Shown: positions 25,609-33,344 of the stretch, in pieces
How the letters are laid out: each line of letters begins with the position of its first letter
Numbering within the stretch: position 1 is the stretch's first letter
Source: Achromobacter mucicolens
Lineage (GTDB): Bacteria > Pseudomonadota > Gammaproteobacteria > Burkholderiales > Burkholderiaceae_B
Reading direction: 5' to 3'
Length of the DNA: 42,448 nucleotides
Assembly: GCF_902859725.1 (NCBI RefSeq)
Contig: NZ_CADIJP010000031.1
Coordinates: 1-42,448 of the forward strand
Notes under the pieces: model-generated
Told to the model about the DNA's origin: nothing
Database searches by the model: none
What the model saw: the letters and a program-made list of their open reading frames with translations, nothing else
Program-made: the position numbers and the translations under genes

Positions 25609-27270
25609 CTAACCGGGGTCCGTCATCTCCATCCGGGCGGGCGTGCGAACGGTCTGCGCGCGCGCCTGCCGCACGTCCTGCAGCATGAAATCCGCCGCGC
25701 GCTCGGCCAGCATCACGACCGGCGCGTTGGTGTTGCCCGAGACCAGCGTGGGCATGATCGAGCAATCCACCACGCGCAGCGCCGACACGCCGTGCACGCG
25801 CAGGCGCTCGTCGACCACGGCCAGCGGGTCGCTGCGCGGGCCCATCTTCGCGGTGCCCGAAGGGTGGAAGATGGTGGCGCCGTACTCGCGGCAGAAGTGC
25901 AGGATCTCGTCGTCCGTCTGCACGTCCGGGCCGGGGCGGAATTCGCGTTTCATCAGGCCGGCCAGCGGCTCGGTCGCGGCGACCCGGCGCGCGTACCGGA
26001 CGGCGGCCACGGCCATGCGGCGGTCCAGCTCCGTCGACAGGTAGTTCGGCAGCATGGACGGCGCCTCGAACGGGTCCGTGCTGCGCAGCCGAACGCGGCC
26101 GCGCGAGCTTGGCCGCAGTTGGCACACCGAATAGGTGCAACCCGAGAACGGATGGACCTTGCCGCCCGCCATGTCGGCCGACAGCGTGGCGAAATGGAAC
26201 TGGGTGTCGGGCGTGCGGCTGGCCGGATCGACCCGGCAGAACAGGCCTCCCTGGTTGATGCCCACGGCCAGCGGACCGCTGCGCAGCAGCAGCCATTGCA
26301 GTCCCATGCGCAGGCGGCCGTGCAGCGTGCGCAACTGGTCGTTGGTGGTGATCGGGCGCGTGGTCTCGTAGATCAGGCGGATCTGCAGATGGTCCTGCAG
26401 GTTTTCGCCCACGCCGGGCAGGTCTCGCACGATGCCGATGCCGAACTCGCGCAGCAGGTTGGCAGGGCCGATTCCGGATAGCTGAAGCAACTGTGGCGAT
26501 TGCAGCGCGCCGGCGCATAGCACCACTTCGCGCCGGGCGCGCAGCGTTCGGACCTGGCCATCGCGGCGGTAACGCACGCCGCAGGCGCGGCTGCCTTCGA
26601 ACAGCACGGCCATCGCGTGCGCATCGGTTTCGATGCGCAGGTTGGGGCGGTCCTGCGCGGGCCGCAGGTAGGCCACGGCCGTGGAGCAGCGCCGCCCGTT
26701 GCGGGTGGTGAGCTGGTAGTAGCCCACGCCTTCCTGGTCGCCCGAATTGAAGTCACGGACGCGCGGCACGCCCAGCTTGCCCGCGGCGTCGATCAGCGCT
26801 TCCACCAGCGGATGCGGCGTCTTGATGGAGGTGGCGTTCAGCGGACCATCGGTGCCGCGGGTGGGGCCTGGGCCCAGATCGTTGTTTTCCAGCTTGCGGA
26901 ACCAGGGCAGGCAGTCGTCCCAGCCCCAGCCCGGGTTGCCGGCTTCGGCCCAGGCGTCGTAGTCGTCGCGCTGGCCGCGGATGTAGATCAGGCCATTGAT
27001 GGAACTGGAGCCGCCCAGCGTGCGGCCGCGCGGCCAGTAGATGCGCCGGTCCAGCATGTTGGGATCCGGGTCGGTGTAGTAGCCCCAGTTCACCACCTTG
27101 TGGAACATCGTCTTGCCGTAGCCGATGGGAATATGGATCCAGGGATAGGTGTCCTTCGGACCAGCCTCCAGCAGGCAGACCGAATGCGCGCCGTCCGCGC
27201 TCAACCGGTTGGCCATCACGCATCCGGCCGAGCCGGCGCCCACCACGATGTAATCGACGGTATCGGACAT
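25609..27270 (-). CDS. GMC-family FAD-dependent alcohol/choline-type dehydrogenase
   Basis: 553 aa from ATG 27270, where the FAD domain begins directly; upstream in-frame codons reach back over the divergent regulator's 5' end. The dinucleotide motif GAGSAG is at 11-16, with Glu36 for the ribose. GMC signature 1 is GRTLGGSSSINGLIYIRG and signature 2 is GALQSPQLLQLSGIGP. The C-terminal active-site histidine sits in FHPSGTAKMG, and the flavin-binding end NTNAPVVMLAERAADFM follows. It oxidises an alcohol to an aldehyde; choline dehydrogenase is the best-known relative, but the absence of betB/betI argues against a choline pathway here. No export signal is seen. It is divergent from an IclR regulator and upstream of the MHS transporter. 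Confidence 0.9.
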   Translation of the reverse strand: MSDTVDYIVVGAGSAGCVMANRLSADGAHSVCLLEAGPKDTYPWIHIPIGYGKTMFHKVVNWGYYTDPDPNMLDRRIYWPRGRTLGGSSSINGLIYIRGQRDDYDAWAEAGNPGWGWDDCLPWFRKLENNDLGPGPTRGTDGPLNATSIKTPHPLVEALIDAAGKLGVPRVRDFNSGDQEGVGYYQLTTRNGRRCSTAVAYLRPAQDRPNLRIETDAHAMAVLFEGSRACGVRYRRDGQVRTLRARREVVLCAGALQSPQLLQLSGIGPANLLREFGIGIVRDLPGVGENLQDHLQIRLIYETTRPITTNDQLRTLHGRLRMGLQWLLLRSGPLAVGINQGGLFCRVDPASRTPDTQFHFATLSADMAGGKVHPFSGCTYSVCQLRPSSRGRVRLRSTDPFEAPSMLPNYLSTELDRRMAVAAVRYARRVAATEPLAGLMKREFRPGPDVQTDDEILHFCREYGATIFHPSGTAKMGPRSDPLAVVDERLRVHGVSALRVVDCSIMPTLVSGNTNAPVVMLAERAADFMLQDVRQARAQTVRTPARMEMTDPG

Positions 27271-27406
27271 TTCCGCGCGGTCTCCCTTATATTTGTTCGG
27301 CATGACCGGCCGGTGCAGACTCCGCAATGCGGACCAGGCCGGCATCTGAGGCGATTCTAGGAAGCGCGCGCACAGAACAAAGCACAACACGCGCTGGGGC
27401 GGAGAA

Positions 27407-28261
27407 ATGGAACAGAACATGCGGCTTCGGTTTCAAAATCGCAGTGCAGCATCGCAGGAGCCGGCCGATGGCCGGTCCGATGACGCGGGCGGACAGCAGG
27501 AGGCCGCCCGTTCGTTGCGGGCGCTGCTGGTGCTGGATCATCTGGCGCGGGCGCAGCATCCGCCCACGCTGGCGCAGCTTGCGCAGCGGCTCGACATGCC
27601 CAAGACCACGTTGATGCGCCTCTTGGCGGCCATGCAGCGCGCCGGCTTCGTGGCCGCCACGCCCACCGAAAACGGTTTCGTGCCGGGGCCGCAAGCCACC
27701 TCGCTGGCGCTGGCCACGCTGCGCGCCTGCGCCTTCACCCGCGCGTGCCGCGCCGTGCTGACCCAGCTGGTGGGCACGCTGGGCGAAACCTGCAACCTGA
27801 CCGCGCCCGACGGCGACCGGGTCGTCTACATGGAGCGCGTCGAGACCAATGAGCCGTTGCGGCTCTTTTTTGCGGTGGGCAGCCACGTGCCCATGCACTG
27901 CACGGCGAGCGGCAAGCTGTTCCTGGCCTCGATGAACCGTCTGGAGCGCAGCCGCGTGCTGGCCCGCCTGCCGCTCACGCGCAACACGCCGCGCACGCTG
28001 ACCGACCCGGCCCGGCTTGAGGCCGAGCTGGAGCGGCTGGCCGTGCGCGGCATCGGCATCGACAACGAGGAATTCGTGCGCGGCATGAGCGCGGTGGCGG
28101 TCCCGGTGCGCGACGGCGAAGACCGTGTGGTCGCGGCAGTGGCCTGCCATGCGCCCACGGCGCGCGTGATGCTGGACGATCTGCTGCGCGCCGTGCCGGT
28201 GCTGCAGCGCGCGGCGCAGTCGCTGCACGACGTGCTGGCGGCGCACCGGCCGGGCGGTTGA
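27407..28261 (+). CDS. IclR-family transcriptional regulator
   Basis: 284 aa. After a polar leader of about 33 residues, the winged HTH runs from about 36 to 85 (LAQLAQRLDMPKTTLMRLLA). The IclR effector domain follows, with typical MHCTASGKLFLA and GIGIDNEEFVRGMSAVAVPV segments. Family members control catabolic operons with small aromatic or organic-acid effectors. The gene is divergent from the GMC dehydrogenase (136-bp gap) and likely controls it and the MHS transporter. TTTGTTC (27292-27298) and GAACAAA (27376-27382) in the gap form a widely spaced inverted pair, weak support for an operator. Confidence 0.88.
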   Translation: MEQNMRLRFQNRSAASQEPADGRSDDAGGQQEAARSLRALLVLDHLARAQHPPTLAQLAQRLDMPKTTLMRLLAAMQRAGFVAATPTENGFVPGPQATSLALATLRACAFTRACRAVLTQLVGTLGETCNLTAPDGDRVVYMERVETNEPLRLFFAVGSHVPMHCTASGKLFLASMNRLERSRVLARLPLTRNTPRTLTDPARLEAELERLAVRGIGIDNEEFVRGMSAVAVPVRDGEDRVVAAVACHAPTARVMLDDLLRAVPVLQRAAQSLHDVLAAHRPGG

Positions 28262-28291
28262 ACCCGGCGCCGGGCACAGCCGTCCGGGCCA

Positions 28292-28720
28292 TCAGTGGGT
28301 CATGCGGCCCCCGCTCACCATCCAGCGCGTGCCATACCGGTCGACCAGCGCGCCGTAGGCTTCTGCCCAAAACGTCTTTTGCAGCGGCATCGTGACGCTG
28401 CCGCCTTCGGCCAGGAGGTCGAACACCCGGTGCGCGTCCGACACGGTGGGATACACCAGCGCCAGCGCCACCCCCCGGTTGCCGGGGTAGGGGTGTCCGG
28501 CGGTGGCGTCGCTGCCCAGCAAGGTCTGCTCATCCAGCGTCAGGCGGGCGTACATGACACGCCCGGCGTCTTCGTCGGACAGGATCGGCATGACGGCATC
28601 GGCGGGGGCATCGGCATAACGGACCAGGGCGTCAAGGCGGCCTCCCAGCACGCGCTCGTAAAAGCGCATGGCTTCGGCGCAATTGCCGTCGAAACTGAGG
28701 TAGGCGGATAACTGGGGCAT
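28292..28720 (-). CDS. VOC-superfamily protein, PhnB/glyoxalase-like
   Basis: 142 aa with two beta-alpha-beta-beta-beta modules. SAYLSFDGNCAEAMRFYERVLGG at the N-terminus is typical of the PhnB-like subgroup, and FWAEAYGALVDRYGTRWMV near the end is its second signature. These small cytoplasmic proteins often have no assigned substrate; some were misnamed 3-demethylubiquinone methyltransferases. GGAG lies six bases before the ATG. It is a single gene between the convergent IclR gene and the divergent GFA-like gene. Confidence 0.88.
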   Translation of the reverse strand: MPQLSAYLSFDGNCAEAMRFYERVLGGRLDALVRYADAPADAVMPILSDEDAGRVMYARLTLDEQTLLGSDATAGHPYPGNRGVALALVYPTVSDAHRVFDLLAEGGSVTMPLQKTFWAEAYGALVDRYGTRWMVSGGRMTH

Positions 28721-28822
28721 GATGGCTCCGGGCGGGGTGAAGTGCGGCGGGTCCGCATGGGCAAGGCGGGCAGCACAGGCCTATGATGGGAGTCTGATCC
28801 GATAACGGCCGGGAGACAATCC

Positions 28823-29167
28823 ATGCAACAAGGAAGCTGCCACTGCGGACAGATCGCCTATGAAGTCGATGGCGATGTGTCCCAGGTGCTGGAATGCAAT
28901 TGCTCGCACTGCAGCCGCAAGGGCTATCTGCTGTGGTTCGTGCCGCGCGCCGCGCTGCGCATCACGTCCTCGACGCAGACGCTGTCCACGTACACCTTCA
29001 ACAAACACGTGATTTCGCACCATTTCTGCGCCAATTGCGGTTGCGCGCCGTTCGGTTTCGGCGTGGGCGCCGAAGGCAAGGAGACCGCGGCGGTCAACGT
29101 GCGCTGCCTGGAAAATGTGGATTTGAATGCGCTGACCCGCATTCCCTACGATGGCCGCAATACCTGA
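28823..29167 (+). CDS. GFA-family zinc protein (glutathione-dependent formaldehyde-activating enzyme-like)
   Basis: 114 aa. All seven zinc-binding cysteines of the family are present: Cys6/Cys8 (SCHCG), Cys25/27/30 (CNCSHC) and Cys69/72 (CANC). The product is cytoplasmic. The family name derives from an enzyme joining glutathione and formaldehyde, but most short homologues like this one have no proven activity. It is a single gene followed by a plausible intrinsic terminator at 29203-29237. Confidence 0.88.
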   Translation: MQQGSCHCGQIAYEVDGDVSQVLECNCSHCSRKGYLLWFVPRAALRITSSTQTLSTYTFNKHVISHHFCANCGCAPFGFGVGAEGKETAAVNVRCLENVDLNALTRIPYDGRNT

Positions 29168-29202
29168 TTGGCCGGCCCCGGCCCCTGACGGATCGAAACA
29201 GG

Positions 29203-29237
29203 GCCGCCGCGAAAGGGCGGTGGCGTCAAGATTTTTT
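29203..29237 (+). terminator. Probable intrinsic terminator of the GFA-like gene
   Basis: GCCGCCG (29203-29209) pairs with CGGTGGC (29218-29224) with one G-U pair. A run of six T follows at 29232-29237, seven bases after the stem, just before the next gene's Shine-Dalgarno (GGAG). The gap to the U-run makes it moderate in strength. Confidence 0.45.
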
Positions 29238-29254
29238 CACTATGGAGCGGTGCA

Positions 29255-29662
29255 ATGAGCACGGTAAGGCTGCTGAGCGATGACGAAATCCGTAGAAGTC
29301 CCGAGGCCTGGGCGGTGTTGGAAGACATCCGCGCCACGCGCAAATCGGACTTCGTCAACAATTTCTGGCGTGCGCTGGCCAACGATCCGCCGCGGATGCG
29401 CAGCGTCTGGGAGCAGCTCAAGACGGTAATGATGGCCGAGGGCGAGCTCTCGCCGCTGGTGCGCGAGCTGATTTACATCGCGGTGTCCACGGCCAATGGG
29501 TGCTCGTATTGTGTCCATTCCCACACGGCCTCGGCCCGCGCCAAGGGCATGACCGACGGCCAGCATGCGGGACTGCTGGGGGTGATCGCGATGGCGTCGC
29601 AGACCAACGCGCTGGCGACGGCGCTGCAGGTGCCGGTGGACGAAGCGTTCCACGTGACATGA
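29255..29662 (+). CDS. AhpD-like / carboxymuconolactone decarboxylase-fold protein
   Basis: 135 aa. The AhpD redox motif is complete: Glu71, then Cys83-x-x-Cys86 and His90 within ELIYIAVSTANGCSYCVHSH. This supports a thiol-based peroxidase or reductase-partner role rather than decarboxylase activity, which lacks the CxxC. The product is cytoplasmic. GGAG precedes the ATG by about eight bases. The LON-domain gene starts 13 bases after its stop, so the two are probably co-transcribed. Confidence 0.88.
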   Translation: MSTVRLLSDDEIRRSPEAWAVLEDIRATRKSDFVNNFWRALANDPPRMRSVWEQLKTVMMAEGELSPLVRELIYIAVSTANGCSYCVHSHTASARAKGMTDGQHAGLLGVIAMASQTNALATALQVPVDEAFHVT

Positions 29663-29675
29663 ACAGGAGGCGGCC

Positions 29676-30287
29676 ATGTCGCTGATTCCCTTGTTTCCAT
29701 TGTCCAACGCGCTGTTTCCCGACGGCGTGGTGCAACTGCGCATCTTCGAGGTGCGCTACCTGGACATGATCCGCCGCAGCATCGCCGAGAACACCGAATT
29801 CGGCATCGTGGGCCTGCTGGCCGGTAGCGAGGTCCGTTCCCCGGAAGGCGAGGAGACGCTGTCGCCGGTCGGCACGATGGCCCGGGTCGAACGCTGGGAG
29901 GCGCCCATGCCGGCCCTGCTGGAAATCCGGTGCCGCGGCGGGGAACGCTTTCGGCTGCGGTCCAGCGAGGTGGCAAAATACGGCCTTTGGATGGGCGAGG
30001 CCGAGCCCATCCCCGACGATCCGCCCACGCCCGTGCCGGCAGCCATGCAGGCCAGCGCCGATGCGCTGGGCCGGCTGGTGGCGCAGTGGCAGCGGGACGG
30101 CGTGCCCGCCGAACGAATGCCGCTTGCGCCGCCGTTCCGGCTGGACGACTGCGGCTGGGTGGCGAACCGCTGGTGCGAACTCTTGCCCTTGCCGCCGGAC
30201 GACAAGGCGACCCTGCTGGCGCTGACCGATCCGGTCTCGCGGCTGGCGGCGATCCAGGACGTGCTGCGCGGACAGGGGCTGGCGTAG
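29676..30287 (+). CDS. LON N-terminal (substrate-binding) domain protein
   Basis: 203 aa, consisting of a LON N-terminal beta domain (IPLFPLSNALFPDGVVQLRIFEVRYLDMI at the start) plus a helical part. It has no ATPase or protease domain. Stand-alone LON-substrate-binding proteins are common in proteobacteria and have no settled function; a role in recognising misfolded or regulatory proteins is often supposed. AGGAGG precedes the start. It is the middle gene of a tight trio with the AhpD-like and ParB-like genes. Confidence 0.88.
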   Translation: MSLIPLFPLSNALFPDGVVQLRIFEVRYLDMIRRSIAENTEFGIVGLLAGSEVRSPEGEETLSPVGTMARVERWEAPMPALLEIRCRGGERFRLRSSEVAKYGLWMGEAEPIPDDPPTPVPAAMQASADALGRLVAQWQRDGVPAERMPLAPPFRLDDCGWVANRWCELLPLPPDDKATLLALTDPVSRLAAIQDVLRGQGLA

Positions 30288-30314
30288 CGCGCGGCCCGAC
30301 TTTATTTGGACACC

Positions 30315-31226
30315 ATGGAAATCAGAGTAGACGAAGGCCTGCGCGCCTATATAGACCCGCTGACCGAGGACGAACACGCCGCGCTGGAACGCAGCCTGCT
30401 GGCCGAAGGGTGCCGCGACGCCCTCGTGCTGTGGGGCGATCTGCTGGTCGACGGCCACAACCGCTACGCCATCTGCGTCAAGCACGACATTCCCTTCAAG
30501 ACCATCCAGCATCCGCACTTCAAGTCCATCGAGGACGTGCATCTGTGGATGATCGAGAACCATCTGGGCCGGCGCAGCGTGTCGGACTTCCAGCGGGGGG
30601 TGCTGGCGCTGCGCAAGAAGGAGATCCTGCTGGCGCGCACCGGGCCTGAGGACGGGGCGGCGACTGAAGGCGCTGCCTCCGAGGGATCGCCTTCCGAAGG
30701 ATCGCCGCCCGACGACTCCCCGCCTTGGGATGAAGACGCGCCCGGGACCTCTGCCGCGCCGATGCGCGGCCATGCCAATCCCGACTGGAAACCGGCCGTG
30801 CCCAGCCGCCAGGCGTTGGCGCGCGCCGCCCGCATCAGCAGCAATACGCTGGGCCAGATCGAAAAGATCCAGAAGTCCGCTGCGCCGGAACTGGTGCGCG
30901 CAGTCAAGGAAGGCGCCATCTCCATCAATGCCGCGGCGGCCGTGGCGTCGCTGCCGGCCGAACGGCAGGCTGCCGCGGTTGCCGGCGGCCGCAAGGAATT
31001 GCAGCAGGCCGCCCGCGAAGTGCGGCAGGCCAAGGCGCCGCCGCCCCGCGAGGCGCCTCCAGAGGAGCCCATCGAGAACATCGCCGACATGCCGGCCGAG
31101 ATCGCTCGCCTGCGCCAGTTGCTGGCCAAGCTGACGGACGAGCGCGACCAGCTCAAGAAGAAGGTCATGCACCTGACGGTGGCGCTGTCCGAGGCGCGCA
31201 GCGCGTCGGGCGCCGGCGACGACTGA
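30315..31226 (+). CDS. Orphan ParB-like / plasmid-partition-related protein
   Basis: 303 aa from ATG 30315; a TTG at 30306 is possible but lacks a ribosome site. The N-terminus (about 1-100) resembles the ParB/Srx fold with LLVDGHNRYAICVKHDIPF and IENHLGRRSVSDFQRG, as in proteins annotated 'plasmid replication/partition related'. An acidic Ser/Pro/Glu/Gly-rich linker (about 107-150) follows. A ParB-like HTH comes next (ALARAARISSNTLGQIEKI, about 165-183), with a charged coiled coil near the C-terminus (255-290). No parA, replication gene or parS-like repeat is nearby, so a partition role is doubtful. DNA binding and transcription control are more likely. It lies 27 bases after the LON-domain gene. 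Confidence 0.75.
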   Translation: MEIRVDEGLRAYIDPLTEDEHAALERSLLAEGCRDALVLWGDLLVDGHNRYAICVKHDIPFKTIQHPHFKSIEDVHLWMIENHLGRRSVSDFQRGVLALRKKEILLARTGPEDGAATEGAASEGSPSEGSPPDDSPPWDEDAPGTSAAPMRGHANPDWKPAVPSRQALARAARISSNTLGQIEKIQKSAAPELVRAVKEGAISINAAAAVASLPAERQAAAVAGGRKELQQAAREVRQAKAPPPREAPPEEPIENIADMPAEIARLRQLLAKLTDERDQLKKKVMHLTVALSEARSASGAGDD

Positions 31227-31241
31227 GCGCGGATGCAGGAA

Positions 31242-31289
31242 TAAGGGATAACCCTTAAACGGCGTAATCCACGAAAAATATTCGTGGAT
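31242..31289. promoter_or_regulatory. Two adjacent palindromes upstream of the aldolase/aminotransferase operon, candidate LysR operators
   Basis: TAAGGG-ATAA-CCCTTA (31242-31257) and the 9-bp perfect repeat ATCCACGAA (31267-31275) / TTCGTGGAT (31281-31289) lie 94-141 bases before the RraA-like start. An AT-rich -10-like stretch (TTTATATC, about 31299-31306) follows. The arrangement of two dyads just upstream of a promoter suits a LysR activator, and a LysR gene closes this operon. The first dyad could also serve as a hairpin ending the ParB-like transcript. Confidence 0.45.
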
Positions 31290-31382
31290 CGCTGGGAATT
31301 TATATCGTTTTGAGGAAAGGCTTGCGCGGCTTTGTAATGCAGGTTCGCTTCAACGCTCCTTGCATTCACACTGACTTTCCTT

Positions 31383-32063
31383 ATGAATCCCATCGGATAT
31401 CGCATTCTTTCCCGTACCGCGCCGGCCGTCGCCGCCGACGTGCTGGCCGGCTTTGCCACCATCGGCTCGGCCCAGATCAGCGACTGCATGAACCGGCTGT
31501 ACGGCGTGTCGGGCCTGCGTCCGCTGCATAACGGCGCGCGCCGCACGGTCGGCGTGGCGCTGACCGTCAAGACCCGTCCGGGCGACAACCTGATGATCCA
31601 CAAGGCGATTTCGCTGGGCGGGGCGGGCGACGTGATCGTCGTGGACGGCGCGGGCGACACCAGCAACGCGCTGGTGGGCGAACTGATGATGATGGACGCG
31701 CAGTCGCGCGGGATCGAAGGATTCGTGATCGACGGCGCCGTGCGCGATGCCGACGTGTTCGCGCAGGGCGAATTCGGCTGCTTTGCTCGCGAAGTGTCGC
31801 ACAAGGGGCCTTACAAGGACGGCCCGGGCGAGATCAACGTGCCCGTGTCGGTGGGCGGCCAGGTGGTCAACCCCGGCGACGTGGTCGTGGGCGACGCCGA
31901 TGGCGTGGTGGTGATTCCGGCCGAGCATGCCAGCGCCGTGCTGGCGCTGGCGCTCAAGAAGGAAGCCGACGAAGCCGTGGCCAAGGAAAAGCTGCGCGCC
32001 GGCACGTACACCAAGCCGTGGCTGGAAAAGACCCTGGCCGAAAAGATGGGAGCGGCCAAATGA
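31383..32063 (+). CDS. RraA-like / 4-hydroxy-4-methyl-2-oxoglutarate (HMG/CHA) aldolase family protein
   Basis: 226 aa. The aldolase signature is intact: GDVIVVDGAGDTSNALVGEL (81-100) and then FVIDGAVRDADVF with Arg121-Asp122. These match the Arg/Asp pair used by Pseudomonas ProA-type HMG/CHA aldolases, which cleave 4-hydroxy-2-oxo acids to pyruvate plus a second oxo acid, metal-dependently. E. coli RraA, the RNase E inhibitor, shares the fold but not this catalytic context. The gene overlaps the aminotransferase as ATGA, and an amino acid importer follows. This favours cleavage of a 4-hydroxy-2-oxo acid made by transamination. The Shine-Dalgarno before ATG 31383 is poor. Confidence 0.85.
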   Translation: MNPIGYRILSRTAPAVAADVLAGFATIGSAQISDCMNRLYGVSGLRPLHNGARRTVGVALTVKTRPGDNLMIHKAISLGGAGDVIVVDGAGDTSNALVGELMMMDAQSRGIEGFVIDGAVRDADVFAQGEFGCFAREVSHKGPYKDGPGEINVPVSVGGQVVNPGDVVVGDADGVVVIPAEHASAVLALALKKEADEAVAKEKLRAGTYTKPWLEKTLAEKMGAAK

Positions 32064-33262
32064 GCATCGTCGCCGACCGCATCAAGCGCATCAAGCTTTC
32101 GCCCAGCGTCGCCGCGCGCGCCATCATCGCCGAACTGCGCGAACAGGGCCGCCGCATCATCGACCTGACCATCGGTGAGCCCGATTTCTCGACGCCCGAA
32201 CACATCCGGCAGGCCGCGACGGCCGCCATGAACCGCGGCGAAACCAAGTATCCGCCGGCCCAGGGCACGCTCGCCCTGCGCAAGGCCGCGGCCGCGCACC
32301 TGCTGGAAGCGACCGGCGTGACGTACCCGGCTTCGCGTGTCATCGTCAGCACCGGCGCCAAGCAGGTGATCTTCAACGGCCTGGCCGCCACGCTGAACGA
32401 TGGCGACGAAGTGCTGATTCCCGCGCCGTTCTGGGTGTCCTATCCGGACATGGTGCTGGTCAACGGCGGCGTGCCGGTGACGGTGGAAACGTCGCCCGCC
32501 AGCGACTACAAGGTCACGCCCGACGCCCTGGAACGCGCCATTACACCGCGCACCAAGTGGCTGATGATGAACGCGCCCAGCAACCCGACCGGATCGGTCT
32601 ACACCGCGGAAGAACTGCGCGGCCTGACCGAGGTCCTTGCGCGTCATCCGCACGTCTGGCTGATGACCGACGACATCTACGCGCGCCTGAACTTTACCGG
32701 CGAGCCCACGGTGCATCCGCTGCAGGTGGCGCCGGAACTGGCCGAACGCACCCTCGTGGTCAACGGCGTGTCCAAGGCCTACGCCATGACGGGCTGGCGC
32801 ATCGGCTACGGCGCCGGTCCCGATGAGCTCATCAAGGCGATGGCGATCCTGCAATCGCAAAGCACGTCGGGCGCCTCGTCGGTCAGCCAGGCGGCCGCGC
32901 TGCAAGCGTTGACGGGTCCGCAGGACTGCGTCGTGGAGTTTGCCAAGGTATTTCGCGAGCGCCGCGACCTGGCGATCGCCGAATTGTCCGGCACGCCGGG
33001 CCTGGACATCGTGGTGCCGCAGGGCGCGTTCTATGTCTTTCCGGACTGCTCGGGCCTCTTGGGCAAGAAGACGCCGGCCGGCGACGTGATCGCCAGCGAT
33101 ACCGACCTGACGCACTACCTGCTGCGCGAAGCGGGCGTGGCGGTCATCGACGGTCACGCCTACGGCGCGCCGGGCACGTTCCGGCTGTCGTTCGCGGCCT
33201 CGCTGGACGATATCCGGCAGGGTTGCTCGGCTATCCGCGAGGCGTGCGCAAAGCTGGCCTGA
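32060..33262 (+). CDS. Class I PLP aminotransferase (aspartate-aminotransferase-like)
   Basis: 400 aa from ATG 32060, overlapping the previous stop by four bases. Fold-type I aspartate aminotransferase motifs are present: LTIGEPDFSTP near the start, NAPSNPTGSVY with Asn175, TDDIYARL with Tyr207, and the Schiff-base Lys239 in NGVSKAYAMTGWRIGYG. The C-terminal carboxylate-binding Arg is expected in GTFRLSFA. Cytoplasmic. With the coupled aldolase and the downstream amino acid importer, it probably converts the imported amino acid to its 2-oxo acid. True specificity cannot be read from sequence. Confidence 0.9.
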   Translation: MSIVADRIKRIKLSPSVAARAIIAELREQGRRIIDLTIGEPDFSTPEHIRQAATAAMNRGETKYPPAQGTLALRKAAAAHLLEATGVTYPASRVIVSTGAKQVIFNGLAATLNDGDEVLIPAPFWVSYPDMVLVNGGVPVTVETSPASDYKVTPDALERAITPRTKWLMMNAPSNPTGSVYTAEELRGLTEVLARHPHVWLMTDDIYARLNFTGEPTVHPLQVAPELAERTLVVNGVSKAYAMTGWRIGYGAGPDELIKAMAILQSQSTSGASSVSQAAALQALTGPQDCVVEFAKVFRERRDLAIAELSGTPGLDIVVPQGAFYVFPDCSGLLGKKTPAGDVIASDTDLTHYLLREAGVAVIDGHAYGAPGTFRLSFAASLDDIRQGCSAIREACAKLA

Positions 33263-33344
33263 TGCCCGGCACTCGATACCTTAGACAGCGATTCAACGTC
33301 CTATTCAGTCTGTTCACCAAACAACCAATCAAGGGGAATGAACC

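Noticed and set aside
31383-32063. Annotating the protein as the RNase E inhibitor RraA
   Set aside because: The operon with an aminotransferase and amino acid importer, and the conserved Arg-Asp pair, favour an aldolase role.
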